A stretch of DNA of 64,000 nucleotides from Peronospora farinosa (GCA_947646735.1 CANTFK010000239.1:402782-466781); one strand, 5' to 3'; numbered from the stretch's first letter, positions 21,128 through 32,592 are shown. The notes: generated by a model from the sequence alone, not told the origin. A program made the numbers and translations.

Positions 21128-22307
21128 CTACTCGGTTGGAAATGCCTTGGCTAGAAATCCGACGATTATAGCCCGATCGTCTGCGCTGCTTACACCCATA
21201 CTCTTTAACTCGCGCGAGAACGCTGGCACGCTGCTAATTCCGTTGCTGATAAGGTTAAGTCCCAAGGTGGCATATAGGATGATCTCTGGCCGTGTGAATG
21301 ACAAAAACGTCTGCTTCGCGCTCTCTGAGCAGGTCGGAAAGCAGTCGAGCCATAGTTTCTCCCGTAGACGAGTCTTCTGATCGTCAGTCACCACCTGTAG
21401 GTAGTAATGATACATTAAAAATAAACATCAGAAAATTACCGACCAACTGCATCCAAAGCTGTCCAGGACGGTACCGTTACAGAAATGGAAGTCGATGTCT
21501 CGTCTTCAACTTGGCCCTCCGTCTACATAATGTCATCAAAACAAGAAAAGAAGACCGTATGAGTACCAGCGTGTTCAAGGCATGCCGAGAGCGGAAAATT
21601 AGGAGTAGGCCCTACCGACAAACCTACTGTACAGAGGCCATGAGGATGAAGATTTAATCCCCGTGCTGTCAACTGTGTTGCCTGCATCAAGGACAGTATC
21701 AATTAACCAACGATCATGTTTGATACAGTGGACATCGTCGTAGGTCTTCACCATGCTCAAGCATCCAGTCATCTCAAAACCTTTCTACAAAGCAGTCATA
21801 CCGTCGGGTCTTTCTCAATGTAAATCCTATACGCTTCATTTGTTCGCAGTCGCGGCGTATACAGCTTCGTTTTCCACTGCTATTGTAGTAGCCATATAAA
21901 TCAAAACAACGATCTGCCAATTAACTGACACACTCGAATAAAGGAAAATTGTTGCAAACCCTTTGTCGCACCTCCGTCTCATCTTCAGCATAGTCAAATT
22001 CGATTGGAGTTATCCATCCTCTCTCCAATAATCGAGCCAATATATGTCCAGCCATTCTCGTTCTTGCCTCACCCACGAGTGTTGTTGCTGTGGCGGTCGA
22101 AGCAGTCGACGCCGTGCCGTCCATGATGAGGTCTGCATCGCTCTGTTCGCGCTTTACCGTCGTCATCTGCGTGGTAAAAAGCTGCACGCCGTCACGCTCC
22201 AGCCATTCATTCAGCACCGTCTCTTCCATGAATTCCATATCATTCTCTTCTGACGTCTCCAGGATGCCGGCGTGCTCTAGCAGCACCACAAACTCGTCTT
22301 CGCTCAT
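21128..22307 (-). CDS. Unknown protein, probably four exons
   Basis: Minus-strand exons 21960-22307, 21802-21879, 21448-21522 and 21128-21394 join in phase 0 at every junction, giving 255 residues from MSEDEFVVLLEHAG to the stop. Acceptors are TAG or CAG; donors are GTTTGC, GTATGA and GTTGGT, the last weak. The first exon is acidic, with an Ala/Thr-rich spacer, followed by a helical segment (MAGHILARLLERGWITPIEF); the last exon has two hydrophobic stretches (PEIILYATLGLNLISNGI). I recognise no family. Because the introns contain stops in all continuing frames but the exons do not, I favour a real gene; exact exon ends need transcript data. Confidence 0.45.
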
Positions 22308-22964
22308 TTTGCTACTGCGACCGTCAGCAGTTTGTGGCGAATGTACGTCTGTAGTTACATAGAAGGATACTTAATCTCTTTTCTATCCCACTGTACTTCT
22401 GTATAATTATCCAGACCATTGTGTCGATCGAAACGCTCAAACACCCTTGCCCCTCCCTATATACCTGCTCGCTGCTGACAGAGCTCTGAGCCTATTGACG
22501 ACTCACAAGGGAGCCTTCGCTTGCCATGCTGGGTCTTGCATTTGCATACTTGTGCTTCACACCATTGGTATCCTTTTTTGAAGTTGCTAAATGCGCCTTA
22601 TCGAAAAGGCACCTGAGATGTGTCGTTTCAAGGGACACGAGCGACTTTATAGACACCAAAGGAAAAAGATCTACGAATTTGTTTACCATCAGTTACAACA
22701 CTTATGCATATCCACTTTTTCCTTGCCATTCTGCACGGGCAGACCTTATATTCCTACAGGTTACGATCGTCGATGTAACGAACGTACACCTCAGAATCAA
22801 GCCGCTCTTACGAAAGAAGAGCGATGAAAACGAAATTGTCAAAACCCCGAGCTAAGAATAATGAAGATGTCACTGCTCTTGCGGTTCTTTAGATGCCCTT
22901 TAGATAAGGGCAAGGACCGACGGTATGGAGCGACAAATATCACACCATCTCTTTCATGAGCTCA
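22308..22964. other. Spacer before the first retroelement cluster
   Basis: A 109-codon plus-strand frame lies at 22526-22855 without recognisable features; it is probably chance. The right edge abuts the LTR-like start at 22965. Confidence 0.35.
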
Positions 22965-23267
22965 TGTGGTGGAGCGACAATCGCATATTTCTTTCAGCGA
23001 TTTCGACTTTCCGCTGGTACTCGGACGATCGACTAACGGAGGGGTATCCCGATTACGTGTATAAAGCCTTCCTCACCTTGTGTACCCGTCGGTTGGGCGG
23101 GTTGCTCTCTTCTCGGTAAACTTGAGTCGATGTTGAACTTGATTGTGTTAGGGATTGGTGGGGGGGGGTGATCGAGTAAAATTCCTCACACGATCGCAGT
23201 TGGGGTTAGGGGTGATCTATTTGAGTCGCACTGATCTCCCTTGAGATCGCCTTGCCCAAGTGGTTGA

Positions 23268-23904
23268 TGTAGCGGAGCTGCACAGCTCTTTAGCCAGAGG
23301 AAGACTTTCGGCTGGAAGCCTCTTAGCTCTAGAGAACTAAATAGAGTTAAGGCTAAAAGCCACTTAGTTCTAAGGAACTAATTAAACGACTTAAAGTCAC
23401 CCTGTTCTAAGGAAGTAGGAGAGACTTTTAGTCAGCAAGCAATAAGCTTAAAGATCAGAGAACCAACGCACAGAGTGCAAGAACAAGCTAGAGCTTAGAG
23501 GTTCAGAGAACCAACGCACGAAGTGCACAAGGGAACAAGTCAGAACGACTTACGATCTTAAACTCAAAAGGAGAATTGATTTTATTTATGCTTTAAGATT
23601 TTATGAATAGTCCTACTCTAAGTACACTACACTAGATTAATTACTATAATAGTAATTATTATATGCAGACTTTGCTATTGAACGACGTATCGTCTAAACA
23701 TCTGTGTATGATGTACTTAATACAGCGTTAGTGATTTGTCGAATCCTAATCGATAAGATACGGTATTACCGAATACCGTATCTTAACGCTCATACTTAAT
23801 ACCTCTCTAAAGAGAAGTATAATAATGCATTATATGCAATACAAAGGGGAGTTTAACCGTAAACTCTCGGAAAGACGCTACAACCGTCGTGTAACCCCGT
23901 TACA
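23268..23904 (-). mobile_element. Solo LTR, family A, with target-site duplication
   Basis: A 637-bp unit with TG...CA ends (TGTAGCGG...CCGTTACA; in its own orientation TGTAACGG...CCGCTACA) flanked on both sides by the 5-bp duplication GTTGA (23263-23267 and 23905-23909). It matches the plus-strand copy at 56250-56677 in inverted orientation, including the block with GATACGGTATTACCGAATACCGTATC. No internal retroelement domain lies inside, so it is a solo LTR left after recombination. It is nested in family C. Confidence 0.85.
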
Positions 23905-24320
23905 GTTGATTCTTGATCTGCTTGCCTTCTGACCACTTGAGCCGTCTTGCGATCTTGTATCTGGACTTCTTAGTCCTCTGCGTCTAATCACAGCTTGAGA
24001 ATGTCTTGAGAGTCCTTGACGCACCTAGCCAAACAATCCAGGGCGTACAATTGCGAGGGTAAGGGTGAGCTTCACGAGACGTCGGGTGTCCAAAGAATCC
24101 ATCCCGGAGTAGAAGCTGACACTTGTTCCTTTCAAAGTGAATTGAGCTCTCTTTAATGTTAAATAATTCAATACCAAAGCCTACGATTCTGCCTATCTGT
24201 AGTCCAGGATCTATTGCCACGTATCACCCTTTCGAAATAAAATCAGATCTTGTCATGTAGTCCACTCCAATATCACCGCGATCTGAATCTCTGCCTCAAT
24301 CGGATCTAATACGATAATAG

Positions 24321-24392
24321 TATCGGATCGCGGTACTAATAGTTAGTATCGGATCGCGGTACTAACAGTTTGTATCGAATCGCGATCCGCCG
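24321..24392 (+). repeat. Minisatellite of ~26 bp, three copies
   Basis: Units of the type TATCGGATCGCGGTACTAA plus a short AT-rich linker, repeated three times, the last diverged. The same array is expanded to eight copies at 57358-57556 in the second copy of this element. Confidence 0.8.
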
Positions 24393-25135
24393 GATCATGG
24401 CTTGTCACTATCGTCTTCCAATTCACCGGGTCAGGCGAAATGGTCCATCTACATGATATGTCATGTCCACCTCATTCCAGTCTTCCAGAGTGATGTAGTT
24501 AGCCAGACTGTGTTCCATATACTTAAATATACTAATTCACCATCTTAGAGATCGCGCTTACGCGGATCGCTATTTGAAAGATACTGAGATTGCAGTTACG
24601 TAGTTCTGGGCCGTAGTTAATTCAACAAAGAGCTGTGAGCACCACCATTCACTGATGTGCATTCCATTTGTAACGTCTCGAGAACTTCTTCTGCTGGATC
24701 GCGATTCATCCATTTACTCATTATGGACTAAACCGAAAAAAAAATGCGCGATCTCACGTTGCAAAAATCATTCTTTTGCTTCGCCACACAGGCAGCGATA
24801 CGTTCGGCTATTAATCCTGCTACGAGGTTCGCGTCTCGTGGTCGTGATAATTTAATTTCATCACGACGCTCTCGCTCACGTCACCGTTCACGGTTTCGAC
24901 GGCGTGAGTCGCCTCACCGTTCACGTTCAGCCCACGCTCGCGCTTGCATCGGAGTAGCCCGACTCAATGGACTCATATGAACGAAGAACATCAGGAACGT
25001 CACTAAGAAGCGAGGAGCGCGGTCTCCACGTATCCTGTTTGCGTCAGTACCCAAACCAGCTTATACGATACTTGCGCGCGGATGAAACCACGCTCTTCTC
25101 GTGATCCGGCTGTATCACTGCACGTGGAAAATCCA

Positions 25136-25880
25136 TGTTGTGGAGTAGATTCTTATAATGTTATGATAAGACTCCAAACCACTCACTGGGCCGGACTGCC
25201 GACGGTCGGAGGGGTTACCCCCAATACGCTTATGGACCTTCTCTCACCTTGTGTACCCGTCGGCTGGCGGGTGGCACTCTTTGGAAGACTTAGTGAGGAT
25301 TTTTTATGTCTGCCTTGAGAGAGGTATACCTGGAGGGGCACCGAGTGACTATTCTTGACTCGGTGGTCCGGTAGGTGGCCACCCTATCGACCTTGTCGAG
25401 AGCGGGCTTAGAGCCATTTTATCAGGGAGCTTGTCGTACCTGGCCTTTCCTTGGTTGGCTCAGGGGTTCTTACCATCTATCCTTTGCTTGGTTCCGGACC
25501 TCTAGGTGGGAGGGCGATAGCGGGTTTTGCGGCTGCTACTCGAGACGAATCCACAGGCCAAATATATTCTGGGTTTCTTCTGCACTTGAGTCTAGCAGAC
25601 CGACCATCTTCAACAGGGGGCCAAAATATATCTTTTCCTAGAAATTGGTAGTAGATCAAAAAAAGTATTTAAGCGCGACAAAGTCGTGTCACGTGAGATT
25701 CTGTTCGCGCTTGAGTCTAACTACACGACTGTCTAAAATGGAGGAGGGCAAATTACATATATTTTTCAGAACAGGTGTGTGTTCAGACTCAAATTACTTT
25801 GAACGCGACAAAGTTGTGCCACGTAGATCGCACATTGAGTAGCATTTTATATAGTCCTATCCTTTTAATTCCTTTACTCT
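25136..25880 (+). mobile_element. LTR-like sequence, family B, copy 1
   Basis: Starts TGTTGTGGAGTAG and parallels 58648-59400 over its length, including CACCTTGTGTACCCGTCGGC, a GCGGGT block and the terminal AGTCCTATCCTTTTAA. Related to, but distinct from, family C. Its right limit is approximate. No coding content. Confidence 0.6.
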
Positions 25881-25979
25881 ATCCTTGCCAACCAAATTTC
25901 TTGTGTCGACCAGTTTGATACTTGTAGTGACTGGTTAGGAGTGGCTGAACCTCAAAGGACACAGTTAAACCGATGAGTA

Positions 25980-26080
25980 ACTCTGGTCAACCGATGAGGG
26001 ACCGGGCATACCGATGAGGGACCAGTTCATCCAACAAGAGACCCAGGTTTACAAATGAGGGGACCGTGGTCGACTTTTTT
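25980..26080 (+). repeat. Diverged ~20-bp minisatellite (GAGGGACC type)
   Basis: Imperfect copies of a unit close to GAGGGACCGGGTCGACCGAC just downstream of the family B LTR, as in the second cluster at 59485-59660. Its position suggests it belongs to the untranslated leader of the element. Confidence 0.7.
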
Positions 26081-26389
26081 CGGTACCGTCTAACCAGTAC
26101 CCTATTAATGACCTCCCTTTTGCTGGTCATTTACATTCTCAGCCTACGGTCGCTTCACTCCGAGGTCCCCTTTCTCCCCGTTCCCTTCTCTCTGGTGCGT
26201 GGTCCCTTCTTCCTGGCTCGTAGTCACTTGTCCCTTCATATCAATTCTTCCCATCGATTCTCCACATCTCGAATAGCACTTCACCACATCCACGTGACCT
26301 TCAATACGATCTATAATATATAGTACCTGGCCTTCCTCATCCACAAGCGGTTGTGAGACCTCGCGATGGTAATGCTGGCGTCCTGTCAC

Positions 26390-26575
26390 ACCAGAACGAT
26401 GTCGATCAGTCTGTAAATAAGGCTGTCGATGCTCTAATGAAATCAGAGGCTGCTCTTGAACGTGCTGCTTAGGAGGAGAGGACTGAGAGTAAGATCTGAA
26501 AGTCGAACCGTGAACTACTTAAACAGTTTAGGGCTTTGGAACGCCAGTTCATTGGTCATGCGTCATGCACAGGCG
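26390..26575 (+). mobile_element. Gag-like coiled-coil fragment
   Basis: One plus-strand frame, broken by two stops, reads as a charged helix (NDVDQSVNKAVDALMKSEAA and later LLKQFRALERQF). Its place after the LTR and leader repeats matches the gag-like region at 59898-61137. Too decayed to encode a product. Confidence 0.4.
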
Positions 26576-26576
26576 A

Positions 26577-26800
26577 TTACGCAGCCTCGCCCGATGTCAT
26601 CGGCGCGTTGAGTAAGACGGGAAGGCCGTTCGACTTACGGACCCCTAAAGCCGGCATCGGAGCCAAACAGTGAAGCGTAGCCGGACGATATTCCTTCAGC
26701 CGCCCGACATAGAATGTCGGGTGGAGTCGCAGTGAAGAGGGGATGTCGAGTGTATAAGCGTCGCCAATTGCCTTCAGAACCTTGAATGGACCGATGGGTC
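26577..26800 (-). mobile_element. Gypsy integrase C-terminal fragment
   Basis: The minus strand reads without a stop through IGPFKVLKAIGDAYTLDIP and LRLHPTFYVGRLKEYRP, the GPF/Y-type module near the integrase C-terminus of Ty3/Gypsy elements, ending at a TAA at 26577. It sits next to plus-strand gag-like sequence, so two elements are joined head-on here. Confidence 0.65.
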
Positions 26801-28040
26801 ACTCCAGCTGTGGTTTCAATCTTCGATACAGTGAGCTACATTCTTGAGTGACCCAGATCTACTGAAGAGGGACCGAGGTTTACCGAAGAGGGAACCAGGT
26901 ATATCAACGAGGGATCGGGTCTACCGACGAGGGGCCGAGGTCGACCGATGAGGGACCGGGTCTACCAACGAGGGGCCGAGGTCGACCGATGAGGGACCGG
27001 GTCGACCCAATGAGGGACCGGGTCGACCGACAAAGGACCCAGGTCTACCGACGAGGGACCATGGCCATCCATCCAAGGAGCTATCTATTGGCTGAAAATT
27101 CAACCAATCAGAAACCTGGATTTTCGTTGGTTGTCCACGCGTCACCGTTTCGTGAGCTCGCTGTTCCTGCTTCGCGCCCCTTGCTCGGGACTTCAGCAGC
27201 GCCGCACCTGTCGGTCCCAGTGGCATCCTGGTTACATAGCTAGTAGCAGATGAACCTTCCGACGAGTGCTAAGCCGTGACAGGTCGACCGATGAGGGACC
27301 GGGTCTACCAACGAGGGGCCGAGGTCGACCGATGAGGGACCGGGTCGACCCAATGAGGGACCGGGTCGACCGACAAAGGACCCAGGTCTACCGACGAGGG
27401 ACCATGGCCAACCATCCAAGGAGCTATCTCTCGGGGCCTATCGACTTGGTGTTTCCGGGTGCCTTCATCCGGAACTTGGTCGGCTTGGATTGCGCGATCT
27501 TTTTTTGTTGTTTTTTGGGGACCTTAGCCTCTCGGTTTTCACCGTCGGCTGATGGTCCTCTGGATCATGATAGGCATCATGACCCAAGGTGTCCTCTACG
27601 AGGACATAGGGTCCTTCAAGAATGCAGCTCGATGTATCGAAGATTGAAAACACAGCTGGAGTGACCCAGGTTGGCCACAAACTACCTAACAATGACAAGC
27701 AAATAACCCTACGTGATTGACGTGGTGAAGACATGCGCGTGCTCAAGTCGCCGTACGAAGGGAGGGAAGCCCGGTAGGTAATCTACATACCTTATCGATG
27801 CGGCGATGGCAAGATATTTGAAAGCGTTGGGTCGACCCGGTCCCTCATCGGTCGACCTCGGCCCCTCGTTGGTAGACCCGGTCCCTCATCGGTCGACCTC
27901 GGCCCCTCGTCGGTAGACCCGATCCCTCGTTGATATACCTGGTTCGCTCTTCGGTAAACCTCGGTCCCTCTTTAGTAGATCTGGGTCACTCAAGAATGCA
28001 GCTCACTGTATCGAAGATTGAAACCACAGCTGGAGTGACC
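26800..28040. repeat. Complex of ~20-bp minisatellite arrays with direct and inverted duplications
   Basis: Arrays of a unit close to GAGGGACCGGGTCGACCGAC occupy 26860-27065 and 27281-27412 on the plus strand and 27830-27985 in inverse orientation. 26940-27090 and 27281-27430 are near-identical direct copies. 26806-26975 recurs inverted at about 27830-28020. 27636-27760 recurs directly at 28012-28130. A minus-strand frame at 27465-27746 starts STRMSSPRQSRR, like the gag start STRMSSLPSSRK near 59891, so gag 5' ends are included. Confidence 0.75.
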
Positions 28041-28374
28041 CAGGTTGGCCACGGACTCACCAACCAAAGAGCAAGCAAATAACCCTACGTGATTGACGAG
28101 GGAATACATGCCCATGCTCAAGCCGCTGTACGTCTGAGCAAGCGCAAGGGGCGGCTGTGGTGAAGTGCTTTCCTAAATTGTGAAGAACCCAGGGGCCAGT
28201 TGGATTGAAGGGACAAGGGGCCATGGACTAGGGAGAAGGGACCACGCACCAGAGAGAAGGGATCGGAGATAAGGGAACCTCGAAGTGAAGCGACCGTTGG
28301 CTGAGAATTTGAGAGACACACAAAGGAGAGGTTATTACCAGGGTACTGTTTAACCGGTACCGAAGGGAGTCGAC

Positions 28375-28415
28375 CATGGCCCTCATTGGTCGACCCGGTC
28401 CCTCATTGGTCAGGC
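28375..28415 (-). repeat. Short GGTCCCTCATTGGTCGACC array
   Basis: About two inverse-orientation units of the same minisatellite, between two degenerate Gypsy segments. Confidence 0.6.
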
Positions 28416-28756
28416 CCTTAAACCTTCCGTAGATAATATTACACGATCACCTTTCTCAAACTTTCTCATGTTCATTCTTCAACTTTTGTCAGTGTTCTCT
28501 TTCTGTTGGTCTACCGCAGATTGTAGTACGTCGCGTACAAACTGGGTGATGGCTTAACGTTGGAGTATAAACTCCGACACAGCCATGTCATCAGTTGGTC
28601 GCGCCGATACAATCGGAGCGTAGTCAGCAGTACGTTAATGCTTACCCGAATTCGGGTCAATCAGTGTCTGCGCAGTCCATAGAGCTGAATGGGACGCCAC
28701 GTCACATGGCGTTGAAGCAGCAGTCTTTGCCTTTGATCGGTGTACAATATTGGCGC

Positions 28757-31463
28757 TCAAAATACCGTGAGCTGCACTCGATCCTTGTTTATTATCTTCA
28801 CCCCCCAGAGTAAAGCCACTAGGTGTTGTGGGTCGTTCCACGGCAAGAAGGGTAGGAACTCGAGAAGACGAGTCGAATTTACAAAAAATGACGTTAACCC
28901 TGTTGACGCGTGTACGGCATTGTTTAATGCGAACGCAGCGAGTGGTAAAAATGCACTCCAACTTGTAAATGACGTAGCGTAACTTCGAAAAACGCCTTCG
29001 AGGACCCAGTTCACGCGCTTGATTTGCCCATTCATTTTAGGATGGGACGCTTTCGACATCTTCAGTCTTTTTCCGAGACGCTCGAACAGTGACGTCCAAA
29101 ATGCGGATGTGAATCGCGAATCACTTCCCGAAAAAATGTTTTCTGGCAGGCCATAATGACGGAACCTTGCGTCAAAAACGTGCGCCACGGTCTCTGCCGC
29201 GTCGATCGTAGCGTGAAAAGGCACTAGATGTGTCATCTTGCTGAATTTGTCAACAAAAACCAGAATACCCGTTCGAGCTTGACTATCGGGCGTGAGACCG
29301 AAGATAAAGTCCATTGAAACTGATCGCCAGGCCTCGGCTGCAATCGGCAACGATCGCAGGGGAGCCTGCGACGATAGAGATGGCTTCACACGCTGGCAGT
29401 TTTCGCACGTTCGAATTTAGTTGCGTACCCGCTTATACATGTGGGGCCAGAAGAAGTCTCGAGACACAGCCGTGAAAGTCTTTTCGCGGCCTAAATGGCC
29501 ACCAGATGGGAAATTGTGATACTTGCGGATGATTCTTGCTCGCAAATCCATGTCGTTGGCGATCACCGTGCGAGTAACATCGAATTGGTCGATGATGTAC
29601 AGGAGTAAGTAGTCTTATAAACCGTATTAATGAATATGGTCGCGCTTGGCTCGGGATAAGGCTCCCAGTGCAGCATCGCTGGGAGCACGCAGATACTCGA
29701 TAATGTCTGCATAATCCGAATCGCCCTTGTACGCTGCAACAATCTCATCAAATAAATTAGCTCGGGTGTAACCCAAATTAGGTTCAGCAATACAATCATC
29801 GCACATCGATCATCATCATCGTCGTCATCAGTCGCCTGACGACTCAGCGCAGTCCGAAAATCGTAGTCGGGGCGTCGTGACAGAGTGTCGGCTAGAATAT
29901 TAGTCTTGCCTGTCTTGTAATGTATGACGAAGTTGTACTTAGAGAAGAATGAGGTCCATCGTGCCATCCGTTGGGGCAGGTGTGGACACATCATCGCTGT
30001 GCGAAGCGATGCATGGTCTGTATACAAAGCAAAATGTACGTTCACCAAGCAGATGCACGCGAAACTTGATGAGTGCATAGCGCATCGCTAACAACTCCTT
30101 GTCGTAAACCGGATAGTTCTTTTCGGCTGGCTTCATCTGTCGCGACTGATAGATCACGACTCGTTTGCGGCCCCCATGCCCTCATCATCAAATTGCATGA
30201 GGGCACAACTGATTGAGAAATCACTGGCATCGCATACCACGTGGAACGGCTTGAGTCGTCCGGGAGGAACAACACTGGCGCTGAAGCCAGGCTCTTCCTT
30301 ACTGCTTCGAAAGCTGCTTGGTGCTCGGGACGCTACGACCACGTGGCTTCTTTCTTCATAAGTGACGACAAAGTATGTAAAGAACCAGCATAATCCTTTG
30401 TATACTTGTGCAAGTAATTAGCCAAGCCGAGCCACTGGCGTAACTCTGTAGGGGTCTTGGTTGTGGGCCAAGAACAGATTGACGACACCTTCTCTGGGTC
30501 TATTTAAAGATATAGCGCAAACAATTACAAAAAGAATTGAAAATCCTATAGTTAGTCGAACTCCCTTTTTACTCACATAATAAACCAACACCGGAATCTC
30601 CGATGCACAAAAAAACACTTCTTTAGATTCCCGTACAACTTGTTGTCCCGCATAACTTGAAACACTTGCTTCAGGTGTTGAAGGTGAACTTGGACATCGC
30701 TGAGGTTGCCCTCGGCGCGACTGTGGACGAAAATGTCGTCAAAATAACTTGGAGCAAAGTTCCGAAGAGGTCTCAACACTTGAGACACCATGCGATGTAA
30801 AATGGCCGGAACGTTCTTTAACCCTTGTGGCATAACCAGCCACTCCCATAACATGCCACTCGGGGTGCTTACCGCTGTGAATGGGATATCACTCGGTCGC
30901 ATCAAAATATGTTAACAGCCATCGGCCAAGTCGATGGCACTGAAGATGACACTTCCTGACATGGAATGCAGCATCATGTCCTTCCTGGGAATAGAAGTTT
31001 GCGCAGGAATAGTGGCATCATTTAGCTCATTCAAAATATGCAATATCCGCCAGCCTCCCGTAGCTTTCTTCACGCAGAAGGTTGGGCTCGAATGTGGTGA
31101 GATACTCTCACGCACATGACCCGCCTTGCGGCGGCCTTTTAAGGAATGCGCCAATAGCTTCGACTTGATCTCGAGGCAACGGCCACTGCCGTGTCACACG
31201 ATACTTCGACCCTGGCACGAGTAAATATCGTGCCGAACAACATGGTCCGCAGAAAGTTCAGCCGGAATCTTGTCCGGGAACACGTCTGCATACTCACGAG
31301 CAATGTCGTAGACAGGGTTGCCAAATCCTTGCAGAGTCTCCCACGATTGTGACACAAACCTTTCTTCACGCGCAGACTTCGGCTCAGCGCTTCGAGGACG
31401 CGTCATATGCTCCTCGTTTGCCACATTAATTATCTCGTTGGTGGTTAGACACACTTGTTCCAC
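28757..31463 (-). mobile_element. Degenerate Ty3/Gypsy pol (RT, RNase H, integrase)
   Basis: Read on the minus strand from 31463: a protease-RT linker (EYADVFPDKIPAEL), reverse transcriptase (SPTFCVKKATGGWR, GLKNVPAILHRMV, and the catalytic YxDD box as SYFDDIFVHSR), RNase H (FHVVCDASDFSISCALMQFD; YPVYDKELLAM; HYKTGKTNILADTLSRRPDY) and integrase core (VSMDFIFGL, FVDKFSKMTHLVPF). The frame is broken repeatedly. The third catalytic acid of the integrase is lost: the usual NGQTER motif is NGQIKR, Glu to Lys. An AT-rich stretch of about 55 bp interrupts RT after KKGVR at about 30490-30550. Not functional. Confidence 0.88.
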
Positions 31464-31783
31464 AAGGCCTCCCTTGAGTTCACGTAGGAAATGCTTCTAC
31501 TATTATCTGTGCGAATACACTTCATCTTGGTATTTAACTGTTTTTCCATCATCGACTTGTATTCGATTAACTTATCAACCATGGTGGACTTGGGTGCGAG
31601 GTAGTATGCGACCACATGGCGTGAATTATCATCCAGAAGCGTTACCACGAATTTGCTCTTTCTAACGACTTGGTCATCATTGGATCCATTACGTCTCTGT
31701 GAAAAACTTTTTGCAGTGAAATATCGTTTTACTTCGCCGTAACTTGATTTCGGAAACGGCTTGACTGACGACTTCCCAGTCAC
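31445..31783 (-). mobile_element. Ty1/Copia integrase fragment
   Basis: Minus-strand frame with FVVTLLDDNSRHVVAYYLAP followed by KCIRTDNSRS and YVN, the integrase core pattern of Copia elements (second catalytic Asp in the RTDN box; usual RTDNGREY is altered). It overlaps the edge of the Gypsy remnant and is truncated. Confidence 0.7.
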
Positions 31784-32079
31784 TCATCCTTCGCATATCT
31801 CGTCTTGATCATCATTAACAGCAAACGAGTTTCGCATCTTGAATCTTCCTACACACTTGTCGAGGTTTTTCATTGCTTTAAAAGTCAGATGTCTAATCGC
31901 GCATGCCACAAACTTGTACCTTCAAATTTAGCTTCACCGCCAATCTCTTCATTTGTGTTAGCTGATTCCAATGTGTCACATTCCAACACAAACATTTTTT
32001 TTGAATAGCCTGAATTGCCACTTCTTGATCTTTCCTGATCTCACATGTTCTGTCTTAAAATGTTACGTCCGAAAAAAAC

Positions 32080-32262
32080 AAGGAGCAACTTTTCAGGGAC
32101 GTGTTTTTATGCGAAAAAAGTGGACACAAGAAACAAGATTGCTGGAGATTTCACACAAATAAAAGAGCTCGGAACAAGCGTTTTCTGTGGATGAACATGG
32201 CTTTGAAGGTTGGATACTTGATAGTGGTGCGAGTAGTCATATGTGTCCATTCCAGTAAAGTT
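32080..32262 (+). mobile_element. Ty1/Copia zinc knuckle and protease fragment, opposite strand
   Basis: Plus-strand reading gives CEKSGHKKQDCW, a Gag CCHC knuckle lacking part of its first Cys pair, then after a stop GWILDSGASSHMCPF, the Copia aspartic protease active site. It is in opposite orientation to the Copia integrase and gag pieces on either side. Confidence 0.65.
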
Positions 32263-32379
32263 TGTGGAGATTCGACCACTAAACAGGTCTATATCATTTC
32301 GATTGCGAATACAATAACAGTGCTGGCTGTTGAAGTTGAAACAATTCGTGTCGTCTTTTGAAACAAGAAGCCAATTCGG

Positions 32380-32480
32380 ATCGAAGATTTTTTTATTAAA
32401 AAATTTTTTAAATAAATTGGGGATTTTAAATATTCATTATGAAAGTTTTTTAAATAATAAAAAAATAAAAATTAATTCAG
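32380..32480. other. Extremely AT-rich insert, possible organellar fragment
   Basis: Nearly 90% A+T over ~95 bp, with long T and A runs, sharply different from both flanks. One plus-strand frame is open and rich in Lys, Asn, Ile, Phe (KFFLNK-like composition), as in mitochondrially encoded proteins. Origin not proven. Confidence 0.35.
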
Positions 32481-32592
32481 ATTTGACATCGAATTGTACG
32501 TTCCAGAGCTGGATCGTAAACTTTGTCAATTCCCGCATTGTCCGAAAGAGGATTACACCGAGACCTCTTATTATTGAAGTTGCTTGTAGCCT

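Larger units (their letters stand above)
22965..25135 (+). mobile_element. LTR-retroelement family C, copy 1 (degenerate)
   Basis: Begins TGTGGTGGAGCGAC, a TG-type LTR start shared with 56678. The shared sequence includes a block ending CACCTTGTGTACCCGTCGG (about 23078) and, further on, blocks matching 57090-57950. A solo LTR of another family is inserted at 23268-23904. Beyond about 24790 the sequence diverges from copy 2, and no protease frame is retained here. No intact coding sequence. Confidence 0.6.

Noticed and set aside
22526..22855. 109-codon plus-strand frame
   Set aside because: Has a hydrophobic start but no conserved feature, and lies against repeat DNA; not enough support.
26860..27065. 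Second array of short regular repeats
   Set aside because: Same reason: tandem degenerate units without spacers.
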